NCBI GenBank assembly: GCA_036489975.1
Contig: DASXES010000110.1
Location: forward strand, 1-64,000
Source of the DNA: Roseiarcus sp036489975
GTDB lineage: Bacteria > Pseudomonadota > Alphaproteobacteria > Rhizobiales > Beijerinckiaceae
Reading direction: 5' to 3'
DNA: 64,000 nt
The notes beneath the pieces are model-generated. The model had not been told where the DNA came from. It searched no databases and worked only from the letters and a program-made list of their open reading frames with translations. Positions 17,012 through 25,407 of this stretch are shown in pieces. Position numbers and translations under genes: made by a program. The first letter of the stretch is position 1; every line of letters starts with the position of its first letter.

Positions 17012-18301
17012 ATGCGTGGCAGCACCGTCTCGCGGCTTTCCCGCCGCGCACTTTTTGGCGCGACAGCGTGCGTCGCTTTCGCGGTGGCTCTGGGATCAAT
17101 CCCGGCCAGGGCGGAGAACCAGGACGTCAGTCAGGCGGAATGGCCGCAAAGCTATGAGGCGTCGCCCGATATGGCGGTGGGACGGGAATCGACCCCCATC
17201 CTGTCGTCGGCTACCGTCGATGCGACGCAAGCGGCGATCCAGAAATATCAGGATATCGTCGCCCGCGGCGGCTGGAACGTCGTACCGGCCGGCCCTGAGC
17301 TGCGCGTCGGCTCCCGGGGCGGCGCAGTCGAGGCCCTGCGCCAGCGGCTGGTCGCCACCAGCGACCTTGATCCGGTCGCGGGCTCCGGGCTCGTTTTCGA
17401 CTCCTTCGTGGAGGCTGGACTCAAGCGCTTCCAGGCGCGCAACGGACTCAACAGGAGCGGCGTCGCCGACAAGGATACGCTAGCCGTGCTCAACGTGTCG
17501 GCGGCGGCGCGTCTGCAGCAGCTCGAGACGAATCTCATTCGCCTGCGCGCCTATTCCGGCGACCTTGGCGAGCGCTTTGTCATCGTCAATCTGCCGGGGG
17601 CTTCGGTCGAGACCGTCGAGAACGGCGTCGTCTATTCGCACCACCGCGCCGGCGTCGGCCGCATCGACCGGCAGTCGCCGATTATGCAGACCAAGGCGAC
17701 GGAGATCAATTTCAACCCGTACTGGCACGTGCCGCCTTCGCTGATCAAAAAAGATTTGATCCCGAAGATGAAGGCCGACCCGAACTATCTGACCGAGGAG
17801 AAGATCCATATCCTCGACAAGGACGGGCAGGAGGTTTCGCCGTCCGCGATCAACTGGAACTCCGACGATGCGACGCATTACAGCTATCGTCAGGACCCCG
17901 GCAGTGAACTCGATGCGCTGGGCTTCGTGCGCATCAACATTCCCAACCCTTATGGCGTCTATATGCATGACACGCCGGAGAAGGGCGTGTTCGGCGACGA
18001 CTTCCGCTTCGTTTCGTCGGGCTGCGTGCGCGTGCAGGACGTACGCGACTATGTCGCCTGGCTGCTCAAGGACAATCCGGGCTGGAGTCGCGACCAGATC
18101 GACGAGGTGATCCGCTCCGGCCAGCAGCAGAACGTGAAGCTGGCGCAGCCGGTCCCGGTCTACTGGATCTATGTCACCGCCTGGGCGACGCCTGACGGCG
18201 TCGTCCAGTTCCGTCCCGACATTTACCACCGAGACGGCGAGGGACCGGGCCCGGTCGCCTCAGCCGTTCCGGTCCAGCCGCTGGCGCTGCCGCAGGAATA
18301 G
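17012..18301 (+). CDS. ldtP: L,D-transpeptidase of the YcbB/LdtP type
   Basis: A periplasmic enzyme that forms 3-3 cross-links in peptidoglycan or attaches proteins to it. It has 429 residues from ATG 17012. In order: an export signal (RLSRRALFGATACVAFAVAL), a peptidoglycan-binding repeat (LRVGSRGGAVEALRQRL, near 93-109), and a YkuD domain whose catalytic His319 (YMHDTP) and Cys338 (SSGCVRVQ) are present. It lies just downstream of ldtR, the pair described in Rhizobiales. A TTG directly before the ATG is a less likely start. Confidence 0.93.
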   Translation: MRGSTVSRLSRRALFGATACVAFAVALGSIPARAENQDVSQAEWPQSYEASPDMAVGRESTPILSSATVDATQAAIQKYQDIVARGGWNVVPAGPELRVGSRGGAVEALRQRLVATSDLDPVAGSGLVFDSFVEAGLKRFQARNGLNRSGVADKDTLAVLNVSAAARLQQLETNLIRLRAYSGDLGERFVIVNLPGASVETVENGVVYSHHRAGVGRIDRQSPIMQTKATEINFNPYWHVPPSLIKKDLIPKMKADPNYLTEEKIHILDKDGQEVSPSAINWNSDDATHYSYRQDPGSELDALGFVRINIPNPYGVYMHDTPEKGVFGDDFRFVSSGCVRVQDVRDYVAWLLKDNPGWSRDQIDEVIRSGQQQNVKLAQPVPVYWIYVTAWATPDGVVQFRPDIYHRDGEGPGPVASAVPVQPLALPQE

Positions 18302-18558
18302 GCGTCGAAGTCCGCACCGCTTGGGCGCGAAGCCCGTTTCCGGGTCGGTTTCGAGCGCTTCCAATGGCTTGCGGCGCCATTCCGGAGTCCCTCGCGCCTA
18401 AACCGATTCTGTTGACCTCGCCTCGCTGGCTGGAGCGTGGCTCGCGCAACGGCGCGGGCGCGCATTCGCGCTTCAGCCATGAAGGCGATGATCGGTTCCG
18501 ATCATCAAGTCTGATATTCGCCGTCGCCAGCGAATTGAGTGTCGCCGGGCGAATTGAG

Positions 18559-18587
18559 TTGACAAAAACAGAAAACAATAGTATTGT
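18559..18587 (+). promoter_or_regulatory. Promoter in repeat copy A
   Basis: TTGACA at 18559-18564, a 17-bp spacer and TATTGT at 18582-18587. The same boxes and spacing recur in copy B (TTGACA, 17 bp, TATTAT). The -10 overlaps the perfect inverted repeat AACAATA-G-TATTGTT in copy A, but that symmetry is not kept in copy B, so it is probably not an operator. Confidence 0.65.
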
Positions 18588-18646
18588 TCTGATTGATAGA
18601 ATCAATTCGAGCTTGGCCGCCGCGTTGCACGCGAGAAGGAGAAGCT

Positions 18647-18679
18647 TTGCCTAAAAACCCGCGGAGCCACAACCCGTAA
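18647..18679 (+). CDS. Possible 10-residue leader peptide in repeat copy A
   Basis: A TTG-initiated frame, MPKNPRSHNP-stop, with GGAG five bases upstream. It begins ~53 bases after the predicted transcription start. Copy B keeps the same start, length and stop position, reading MPNNPQSHNP, although two of ten residues and the stop codon itself differ. This could be a leader peptide or a chance frame inside a conserved RNA. Confidence 0.25.
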   Translation: MPKNPRSHNP

Positions 18680-18757
18680 CGCGAGTTCGAGGCCGGGGAA
18701 TTATTTTTGTTTTTTCCTCTGTAACCCTTTGAAAAGTCCCGATTCCACCAAACAAAT

Positions 18758-18784
18758 CCAAGCATAAAAAGCATTTTTGCTTGG
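18758..18784 (+). other. Conserved hairpin in repeat copy A
   Basis: CCAAGCA and TGCTTGG pair in a 7-bp stem around an A/T-rich loop. The T-run is inside the loop, so it is not a standard terminator. In copy B one C-to-T change turns a G-C pair into a G-U pair, which keeps the RNA stem. Confidence 0.4.
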
Positions 18785-19115
18785 AATTTGCTTGGTTTTG
18801 CTTGCAGCGAACGCGCGCGGCGGTTGTAAAAACCGATGAGGCAGGCATGAGATCATGCGCCCGCCTCGCCCAGCGCGAGGACCCGTTGCGCAAGCGTCCC
18901 CCCCTGGAGCCCGGTCGATAACGAGCCTGCGCGCCCCATCCGACCGGCGACGGCTTACACCCATTCTATTTGAGCGCGCCGCATCGCGCACGTGGAACGG
19001 GTATTGGTCCTTGACTTGATGCGCCTAAAGGCGCTTCCGCTTTCCATCAAGCGCGGGCCGCCACAAGCGAGCCCGATGGGCTGAACCCGGAGGAAACGGA
19101 CGAACCGGGAGGGGA

Positions 19116-19191
19116 TGGTGCCCAGGGGCGGAATCGAACCACCGACACCGTGATTTTCAGTCACGTGCTCTACCAACTGAGCTACCTGGGC
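19116..19191 (-). tRNA. tRNA-Phe (anticodon GAA)
   Basis: A 76-nt cloverleaf on the minus strand. The acceptor stem is GCCCAGG / CCTGGGC followed by an encoded ACCA. The D arm is GCTCAGTTGGTAGAGC. The anticodon loop reads CTGAAAA with GAA as anticodon, closed by GTGA/TCAC-type pairs. The T arm contains GGTTCGATTCC. Repeat copy A lies ~140 bp away. Confidence 0.97.
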
Positions 19192-19376
19192 GTCTCACGC
19201 CGTCGAGACGCAGCGGCTTATAGGCGCCCGTGTCGCGCCTTGTCCAGTACCCGGGCGCTCGGATCGAATCGCCGGAGCCCCTTTCAGACGGCGAGGTGGA
19301 CTACCGGGCGCCATCAATATGCCGCAGTCGAAACCGCAATGCTTCGCACGCCGACCTGTGATACAAAGATAGGCTC

Positions 19377-19997
19377 ATGCGCATCGTTATTGCTTGTCTT
19401 TCCTTCATGTGCGTTGGCGCGGCCGCGGTTTGCCTCGCGTGCGCGCCCGCCGCCGCCGCTGATCTGCCGACCGCCCCGTCGAACTACCCGGCGCTGGGCC
19501 CTGGCGGCGCCGAGCCGGCGCCTGACTATTGGGCGGGACTTTCGGTTAGCGCGGGGATTTCGGTTTGGGGAGGCAAGGGGATCAAAGGCGGCGTCGGCGG
19601 CGAGACAGACCTGACTTATGAGCATGTGTTCGACAACGGAATCATGATGGGGGTTCAGGCCTCGACTGGCTATATGCCGTTCCTGCAGGCGGGTCCGGGG
19701 TATTCCCAGTTCACCGGCAGCGCTTTCGCCGGCGGTTCGGCGATCGTCGGGTACAGGTTCGGCCAGGTGACGCCCTATGTGATAACCGGGGTCGATTTCG
19801 TCCGCGCGACGCGTTTCAACAACGGCGCCTTCAACGCGAGCGACGCCGTCAACAGCGTGTTCTCGGGTCCTGGCGCGGTGCAGGCGGTCGGCACGGTCGG
19901 CCTCGGCGTCAACTATCGCGTCACCTCGAATTTCAGCATGGGACTCGAAGCCATCGTCCACACCAATGCCAGCGGCGGCCCGTTGACGCCGTGGTGA
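19377..19997 (+). CDS. Outer-membrane beta-barrel protein (porin family)
   Basis: A 206-residue exported protein. A signal peptide (MRIVIACLSFMCVGAAAVCL to the AAAAD cleavage region near residue 27) precedes an amphipathic, Gly- and aromatic-rich body with alternating strands (GIMMGVQASTGYMPF, AIVGYRFGQVTPYVITGVDF, GTVGLGVNYRVTSNFSMGLE). This is the pattern of 8-stranded OmpA/opacity-like barrels common in Rhizobiales. The final strands are short and there is no C-terminal aromatic of the classical kind. The specific role is unknown. Confidence 0.75.
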   Translation: MRIVIACLSFMCVGAAAVCLACAPAAAADLPTAPSNYPALGPGGAEPAPDYWAGLSVSAGISVWGGKGIKGGVGGETDLTYEHVFDNGIMMGVQASTGYMPFLQAGPGYSQFTGSAFAGGSAIVGYRFGQVTPYVITGVDFVRATRFNNGAFNASDAVNSVFSGPGAVQAVGTVGLGVNYRVTSNFSMGLEAIVHTNASGGPLTPW

Positions 19998-20066
19998 CTG
20001 GCTCCGCCGCCTCTCTCTTCCCAGGGCGCGCATCGCCCCAACATCCAATCTGATCGCCCAACCTCA

Positions 20067-21650
20067 ATGACGCACATGCATGACCTGTCCCGCCGGGCGC
20101 TGCTCGTCAGCATCGTGGCCGCTTCCGGCGCGAGTCTGGCGGCCGCCGCCGCGCAGCAAACCGACGCGCCGCCGGCGGCGGCCGCGGCGCCGGCCCCCTT
20201 CGGCTATCCGGACGTCGTCAAGCGGGCGCGCGATCTTGCCGCCGCGCCCTTCGACGGCTCGATTCCGCCGCTGCCCGACGGCCTGGCGAACCTCGATTTC
20301 GACGGTTGGCGCGACATCCGCTTCAAGTCTGACAAGCCGCTGCTCGGCCAGGAGGGCGCCAATTTCCGGCTGGAATTGTTCCATCTAGGCCACCTCTACA
20401 AGCGTCCGGTGGTCGTCAATGTGCTGCGCGACGGCATTCCGGCGCCGATTCCTTACGCCGCCAATTTGTTCGACTACGGCCACACCAAGCTTGGCGTGCT
20501 GCCGATCAACCTCGGATTCGCCGGCTTTCGCCTCAAATTCCCGATCAATGCGCCCCATGTCTGGGATGAAGTGATCGCTTTTCTGGGCGCGAGCTACTTC
20601 CGCTTCGTTGGCCGGGGACAGCGCTATGGCCTCTCGGCGCGGGGTCTTGCGATCGGCGCCCCGCCGCGCATCAACGAGGAGTTCCCGTTCTTCCGCGAGT
20701 TCTGGATCGAGACGCCGGACTCGATGGCCGAGCGTATCGTCATTTATGCGCTGCTCGACGGCGAATCGGCGACGGGCGCCTTCCGCTTCGATGTGAACCC
20801 CGGCCAGGAGAGCTTTATCGACGCGACCGTCACTCTGTTCGCGCGCAAGGCCACTCCCGCGCTTGGCCTTGCGCCGCTCTCGTCGATGTATTTCGTCGGC
20901 AAGGCTGATCGGCGTCTTGCCGACGACTTCCGCGGCGAACTGCATGATTCCGACGGCCTTCTGATGCATACCGGCGCGGGCGAATGGATCTGGCGGCCGC
21001 TGAGCAATCCGCCCGCGCCGAGGGTCTCCGACTTCCTCGACGTCAACCCGCGCGGATTCGGCCTTTTGCAGCGCGATCGCAATTTCAGCGACTACGAGGA
21101 TCTCGAACTCGCTTACGAGCTGAGGCCGAGCTACTGGATCGAGCCGCACGAAGGCTGGGGCGAGGGCAGGGTGGAACTCACCGAACTGCCGACCGGCGAC
21201 GAGACGAACGACAACATCGTCGTCGCCTGGGCGCCGAAGCAGGGGCTCGAGGTCGGCAAGCCGCTCGTCTTTGGCTATCGCATCACCGCGACCACGACGG
21301 ATCAGGGCCTGACTCCGTCCGGCCGCACTGTCGCGACGTTCCGCGCTTCCGCGCATGCGCTGGGGTCGCCGGATCCGCCGCCGCCGCCGGGGGCGACGCG
21401 ATTCCTGATCGATTTTACCGGCGGCGACTTGTCCTACTACATGAGCGATCCTTCGCTGGTGGAGACTGTCGCGACGACGTCGGCGGGGCGCATCCTGCGC
21501 ACGTTCCTTATTCCCAACACCCACATCCGCGGATTCCGCGCCGGCGTAGACGTTGCGGTCGACCCGGGTCAGAGCACGGACCTGCGAGTCTTTCTGCGGG
21601 CCGGCCCCAAGGCGCTGACCGAGACCTGGACCTTTCCCTGGCATGCCTGA
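20067..21650 (+). CDS. opgG: Periplasmic glucan biosynthesis protein, OpgG/OpgD (MdoG) family
   Basis: This protein shapes the backbone or branching of osmoregulated periplasmic glucans made by an inner-membrane synthase. It has 527 residues. The N-terminus carries a twin-arginine signal (LSRRALLVSIVAASGAS), as in OpgD. The MdoG domain follows: FGYPDVVKRARDLAAAPFDG, LFDYGHTKLGVLPINLGFAG, GRGQRYGLSARGLAIG, then a C-terminal Ig-like part. No glucosyltransferase opgH lies next to it in the window. The G or D branch cannot be settled by eye. Confidence 0.9.
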   Translation: MTHMHDLSRRALLVSIVAASGASLAAAAAQQTDAPPAAAAAPAPFGYPDVVKRARDLAAAPFDGSIPPLPDGLANLDFDGWRDIRFKSDKPLLGQEGANFRLELFHLGHLYKRPVVVNVLRDGIPAPIPYAANLFDYGHTKLGVLPINLGFAGFRLKFPINAPHVWDEVIAFLGASYFRFVGRGQRYGLSARGLAIGAPPRINEEFPFFREFWIETPDSMAERIVIYALLDGESATGAFRFDVNPGQESFIDATVTLFARKATPALGLAPLSSMYFVGKADRRLADDFRGELHDSDGLLMHTGAGEWIWRPLSNPPAPRVSDFLDVNPRGFGLLQRDRNFSDYEDLELAYELRPSYWIEPHEGWGEGRVELTELPTGDETNDNIVVAWAPKQGLEVGKPLVFGYRITATTTDQGLTPSGRTVATFRASAHALGSPDPPPPPGATRFLIDFTGGDLSYYMSDPSLVETVATTSAGRILRTFLIPNTHIRGFRAGVDVAVDPGQSTDLRVFLRAGPKALTETWTFPWHA

Positions 21651-22295
21651 GGGCGTGTAGAAAATGCGCGCGACTCAATCTTTTCAGGTGCTTAAGCTCA
21701 TTTTTCTGCAACGCCGAGCGAGCTGGCCGCACGACGGTCGAAGCTGGCATAGATTGGGTGACGACAGAACAGATGCTTATATAAATATATTAATCTAATA
21801 GATGAGAAGCGATCGCGCATCTGCCGCCCAGCGCTCCTAGAAGGCGACTCTGGCGACGGGCGGCGGACCGAGCGTTTGAGCGCCGCGCTGGACCGGCGTT
21901 TGAGCGCGCCGCTAGCGTCCCTCCTCCGGTTCGGGGATTCGCCTGCGGTCTCAGCCCAGCCATTTGCCAGGCCCTCCTTCGACGAGATTGGGTGCTGCTT
22001 TCGACGAGATCGACGGAACCCCTTCAACCGGCTCGTCGGTGACCGGCGAGTCGCCGGCCGTGAGGGAATCGAGGCCGGGGCTCCGCGAGTTTCCTCTCTC
22101 GCGAATCTGGCCTCCGCTGCGCGAGGCGCTCTCGGATCGGCCGCGGATCGGCTCGCGCCGAGCGCGTTTCGGCCGAAAGAAGGCCGCGAGAAAAATGAGC
22201 GCTTTCCGGTCTCCGGCGCCGATTCTTTAGCCTCGACTCCTTTCTGGTGCTGATACATTATCGAGAGTGGGTCAGTTTTTCGAAAGTTTCTCCCT
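21651..22295. other. Intergenic region with a decayed gene fragment
   Basis: 645 bp without an intact gene. 21651-21917 includes an AT-rich stretch (ATATAAATATATTAATCTAA near 21778). 21918-22105 is a fragment related to the 3' end of the sugar-binding protein gene at 28057-29109. GATACATTATC at 22252-22262 is a GATA-CAT-TATC inverted repeat 34 bases before the VOC gene and might be a regulator site for that operon. Confidence 0.5.
21918..22105 (-). pseudogene. Fragment of a sugar ABC transporter binding protein gene (C-terminal end)
   Basis: Reading the minus strand, this stretch aligns with the last ~40 codons and 3' flank of the binding-protein gene at 28057-29109. Shared blocks are CTCAGCCC.AGC, AGGCC.TCCTTCGACGAGAT, GATCGACGGAAC.CCTTC.ACCGGCT.GTCGGTGA and GAGGCCGGGGCT. 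Translated pieces give SSKEGLA.GW and EGVPSISS in different frames. A ~22-base partial duplication (two copies of TTCGACGAGAT) breaks the frame. There is no start or upstream part, so it is a remnant. Confidence 0.7.
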
Positions 22296-22733
22296 ATGCC
22301 CTTTGGAATGCCTCCCATCACCGATTTCTGCTTCCTGGTCGAAGACATCGAGCGGTCGGTGGCCTTCTACCGCGACAAGCTCGGCTTCGCGCTGCGCAGC
22401 AAGGCCGAAGGGTTCGCCGACTTCAAGACCGAGCACGTCGCTTTCGCGCTGTGGGAAATCGATCACATCGCCAAGACCGTCGGCGTTTCGAACAAGCGGC
22501 GCGGTCCTGGCGCGCACGGCAGCATCGGGGCGATCGAGCTCAAGAAACCCGAAGAGATCGACGTGCTTTACAACCAGCTGCTCGAGCGGGGTGTGAAGTT
22601 CGTCGCGCCGCCCAAGGATTACCCCTGGCAGGCGCGCTGCATCTATTTCACCGATCCGGACGAGTATCTCTGGGAGGTCTATGCGTGGCTCGAAGAATTG
22701 GGCGGCAAGCGGTTTGGGGAGTTGAGCCAATGA
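22296..22733 (+). CDS. VOC (glyoxalase/bleomycin-resistance) family protein
   Basis: A 145-residue single-domain vicinal-oxygen-chelate protein. The two beta-alpha-beta-beta-beta modules are visible: ITDFCFLVEDIERSVAFYRD to VAFALWEIDHI, and GSIGAIELKKPEEIDVLYNQ to YFTDPDEYLWEVYAW, with Glu near the end as a likely metal ligand. The substrate is unknown. Its stop overlaps the start of the binding-protein gene (ATGA at 22730), so it is the first gene of the ABC transporter operon and probably acts on the imported compound. Confidence 0.8.
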   Translation: MPFGMPPITDFCFLVEDIERSVAFYRDKLGFALRSKAEGFADFKTEHVAFALWEIDHIAKTVGVSNKRRGPGAHGSIGAIELKKPEEIDVLYNQLLERGVKFVAPPKDYPWQARCIYFTDPDEYLWEVYAWLEELGGKRFGELSQ

Positions 22734-23785
22734 GCAATCTCGAGAATGGGCTTACCGGGAACGTCAGCCGCCGCCGCTTTCTCAAGGGCGGCGTCCTCCT
22801 CGGCGCCGTCGCCGCCGGACCGGGCGTCACCCTCCTCGCCCCGACGGCGAGCCGCGCCGACACCGCCAAGGTTGTGATCCAGTATGACTGGCTGATGAGC
22901 AACGGGCAGATCGGGGACGTGGTGGCTGTTCACAACGGCTACTTCAAGGACCAGGGCCTCGAGGTCGAGATGAGCCCGGGCGGCCCCAACTCGGCGACGC
23001 TTGCCCCGGTCGTCTCCGGTCAGGCCGGGCTTGGCCAGTTCTCCGGCGTTTCGCAGCTGCTGCTGGCTCGCTCGGCAGGCGCCCCGGTGCGAATCTTCGC
23101 CACCGGGTATCAACAGGCGCCCTTCGCCTATTTTTCGCTGCCGAAAGCGCCGGTGCACAAGCCGGAGGATCTTTACGGCAAGCGCATCGGAATCCAGCCG
23201 ACCGCCCGCGCCACGCTGGACGCCCTTATCGCCAAGGCCAAGCTCGACCCCTCGAAACTGAACATCTCGACGATGGGCTTCGACATGACGCCGATCGCGA
23301 CCGGCCAGCTTGACGTGGTCACCGGCTGGATCACCAATACCCAGGCGCTCGCGGTCATTGGCCCCGACCGGATCACGATGATGGAGAGCGCAGCCGGAAT
23401 TATCGATCCGGGCAACGTCTATTTCGCCACTGAACAGGCCCTCGACAAGAACGCCGATCTCCTGGCCCGCTTCCTCACCGCGGTGGCGAAGGGCTGGGGC
23501 TATACTCACGAGCACCCGGACGAGGCGGTTGAAATCACCGTCAAGGCCTATCCGAATCTCGATCTCGCGATCGAGAAGAAGACCATCCCGCTCGTGCTGG
23601 GCCTTTCCTTCGACGCCAACACCAAGCAAAACGGCTGGGGCAGCTTCAAGCCTTCCGACATCGGCAATGAGATCGATCTCATGGATGAGATCGGGATGTT
23701 CAAGGGCGCGGCCAGGCCCGTTCAGGACCAGTCGATGACCACCGCCATCCTCGAACGGACCGCGAGCGATCGTCCGAAATACTGA
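22730..23785 (+). CDS. ABC transporter substrate-binding protein, NMT1/SsuA-like, Tat-exported
   Basis: A periplasmic binding protein of the family that takes up nitrate, sulfonates, taurine or thiamine precursors. It has 351 residues. A twin-arginine signal (VSRRRFLKGGVLLGAVAAG) is followed by the fold start AKVVIQYDWLMSNGQIGDVV, VAVHNGYFKDQGLEVEM and KRIGIQPTARATLDALI. The shape resembles ThiY/pyrimidine-precursor binders (HNGYFKDQGL). The ligand cannot be named. It overlaps the genes on both sides by 1-4 bases. Confidence 0.87.
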   Translation: MSNLENGLTGNVSRRRFLKGGVLLGAVAAGPGVTLLAPTASRADTAKVVIQYDWLMSNGQIGDVVAVHNGYFKDQGLEVEMSPGGPNSATLAPVVSGQAGLGQFSGVSQLLLARSAGAPVRIFATGYQQAPFAYFSLPKAPVHKPEDLYGKRIGIQPTARATLDALIAKAKLDPSKLNISTMGFDMTPIATGQLDVVTGWITNTQALAVIGPDRITMMESAAGIIDPGNVYFATEQALDKNADLLARFLTAVAKGWGYTHEHPDEAVEITVKAYPNLDLAIEKKTIPLVLGLSFDANTKQNGWGSFKPSDIGNEIDLMDEIGMFKGAARPVQDQSMTTAILERTASDRPKY

Positions 23786-24618
23786 TGCCGGCCGGACTTG
23801 AGCATCGCTCGGATGGGGGATCGTCTTCGACGACCAGGCCGCCGGCCATCCGCGCGGTCGGCCTCGATGCGGCCTTTCAGGGTCCGGCCGGCATCCATAA
23901 GGTTTTGGCCGGTCTCGATGTCGAAGTCGCGGACGGTGAGTTCCTGACGATCATCGGCCCTTCGGGCTGCGGCAAGTCGACGCTTTTGCGGATTATCGCC
24001 GATCTGCTCGCGCCGGCGGCGGGGGTGATCGAGGTGTTCGGGGACCCCCCCGCGGCGGCGCGGCGCCGGCGCGACGTCGGCTTCGTCTTCCAGGATTCGA
24101 CCCTGCTGCCCTGGCGCACGGTCACCGAGAATCTGCGCCTGCCCGAAGAGGTCGGCCGGCGGTCGCGGGCCCAGCGCCGTGACGAGCGCGGGGACTTGAG
24201 CCGGGTGGAACTCATCACGATGATGGGGCTTGCGGGTCGCGAGAACGCCTATCCGCATCAGCTCTCGGGCGGCCAGCGGCAGCGCGTCGCGATTGCGCGG
24301 GCGCTTCTGTCGCGTCCGCGCATTCTGTTGATGGACGAGCCCTTCGGCGCCCTCGACGAGATCACCCGCGATCGTTTGAACGAGGAATTGCTCAACATCT
24401 GGCAATCGACAGGGATGACGATCCTCTTTGTGACCCACAGCATCATGGAGGCGGCCTATCTTGGCCAGCGCGTCCTTGTCCTGGCCTCCAATCCGGGGCG
24501 GCTCAGGGAACTCGAAGACCTGCGCGGAGTGAAGGCGGCCGTTTCCGGGAGCCTGCGCGAGAATCCCGCCTTCGTCGAGAAGATGGGTCACCTGAGGGCT
24601 GTGCTGCGGACATGTTGA
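23785..24618 (+). CDS. ABC transporter ATP-binding protein (SsuB/TauB type)
   Basis: The ATPase subunit of the importer. It has 277 residues. Walker A GPSGCGKST is at 58-66, the Q-loop is FQDSTLLPW, the signature LSGGQRQRVAIARAL lies near 161, Walker B is LLMDEPFGALDE, and the H-loop is VTHS. The ATG at 23785 overlaps the previous TGA by one base. Start and stop overlaps join it to the binding protein and permease genes. Confidence 0.92.
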   Translation: MPAGLEHRSDGGSSSTTRPPAIRAVGLDAAFQGPAGIHKVLAGLDVEVADGEFLTIIGPSGCGKSTLLRIIADLLAPAAGVIEVFGDPPAAARRRRDVGFVFQDSTLLPWRTVTENLRLPEEVGRRSRAQRRDERGDLSRVELITMMGLAGRENAYPHQLSGGQRQRVAIARALLSRPRILLMDEPFGALDEITRDRLNEELLNIWQSTGMTILFVTHSIMEAAYLGQRVLVLASNPGRLRELEDLRGVKAAVSGSLRENPAFVEKMGHLRAVLRTC

Positions 24619-25379
24619 ATGATCGCGCCCGGCGCGCCTGGCCGGGCTCAGGCGCCGTGCTGCCCACCCTCGGCGCCCTCTCGCTCCTGGCCTTCTGGCA
24701 GTTCGCGATTCCCTTCTTCGGCGTCCCAAAATACATCGTGCCGACGCCCTGGCAGGTGATGCTGCGCATCGCCGCCGATCCTCTCCTGCTCTGGCAGAAC
24801 CTTGTGCCGACCTTCGTCGAAAGCATTCTGGGCTTCATTATCGGCAATCTCGCCGCCGTCCTCCTGGCCGTCGCCTTTGTCTATAACAAGCGGGTCGAAC
24901 GGGCCTATTTTCCGGTGGTGCTGTTTCTCAACACGATACCCGTCCTCGCGATCGCGCCAATCATCGTGCTCATCTTCGGCATCGGCATTCTGCCGAAAGT
25001 GATCATCGCGTCGATCATCTGCTTCTTCCCCACTCTGGTGAACATGACCCGCGGCCTGGAAACGGCGAGCGCCAGCGAAATGGAGCTGATGCACGTTCTT
25101 TCCGCGAGCCCGTTCGAGGTCTTCTGGAAGCTCCGCGCGCCGCGCTCACTTCCCTTCCTGTTCGCTTCGCTGCGCATCGCCTCCACGGCCTGCGTGGTCG
25201 GCGCCATCGTCGGCGAGTGGATCGGCGCCAACAGGGGGCTTGGCGCGCTCATCATCCAGTCGACCTTTAACTACCGGTCCGACCTTCTCTACGCTGCGAT
25301 CATCGTCTCTTCGTCTCTTGCGGTCGCGATTTTTCTCGTTGTCACGGCGGTGGAAAGACGGGTCATAAACTATCAATAG
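24612..25379 (+). CDS. ABC transporter permease (SsuC/TauC type)
   Basis: The membrane subunit of the same importer, 255 residues with about six hydrophobic helices. The binding-protein-dependent permease motif is recognisable near residues 145-170 (LSASPFEVFWKLRAPRSLPF, an EAA-like loop). It overlaps the ATPase gene by 7 bases. A GntR regulator gene follows 28 bp downstream. Confidence 0.92.
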   Translation: MLNDRARRAWPGSGAVLPTLGALSLLAFWQFAIPFFGVPKYIVPTPWQVMLRIAADPLLLWQNLVPTFVESILGFIIGNLAAVLLAVAFVYNKRVERAYFPVVLFLNTIPVLAIAPIIVLIFGIGILPKVIIASIICFFPTLVNMTRGLETASASEMELMHVLSASPFEVFWKLRAPRSLPFLFASLRIASTACVVGAIVGEWIGANRGLGALIIQSTFNYRSDLLYAAIIVSSSLAVAIFLVVTAVERRVINYQ

Positions 25380-25407
25380 AACCGCTTTCCTTCAGGGGAC
25401 AAAGCCC

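Larger units (their letters stand above)
18444..18974 (+). repeat. Repeat element, copy A (inverted relative to copy B)
   Basis: About 531 bp aligning end to end with the reverse complement of 43933-44472. In order: a palindromic unit (GATGATCGG-TT-CCGATCATC at 18486-18505), one full and one partial copy of an ~18-bp unit GCGAATTGAGTGTCG, a promoter (18559-18587), a 10-codon frame (18647-18679), an AT-rich stretch, a hairpin (18758-18784), and a GC-rich tail reading CGGCGACGGCTTA. Copy A has a ~26-base insertion near 18887 that copy B lacks. The AT content of 18545-18830 stands out from its surroundings. No transposase is encoded. Confidence 0.85.
18302..19115. other. Intergenic region holding repeat copy A
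   Basis: There is no protein gene of normal size in these 814 bp. 18302-18443 shows nothing recognisable, 18444-18974 is repeat copy A, and 18975-19115 leads to the tRNA-Phe gene. The element TGGAACGGGTATTGG at 18993-19007 also occurs, with one change, at 44503-44517 next to repeat copy B. Confidence 0.6.

Noticed and set aside
18572..18590. AACAATA-G-TATTGTT palindrome as an operator
   Set aside because: The symmetry is lost in the equivalent place of copy B although promoter boxes and spacing are kept.
20385..21644. 419-codon antisense frame over the OpgG gene
   Set aside because: A shadow of codon bias; the plus-strand protein has clear MdoG motifs and a Tat signal.
21876..22253. Open frames of 125 and 88 codons before the VOC gene
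   Set aside because: They overlap the remnant of the binding-protein gene, have no RBS and no family pattern.
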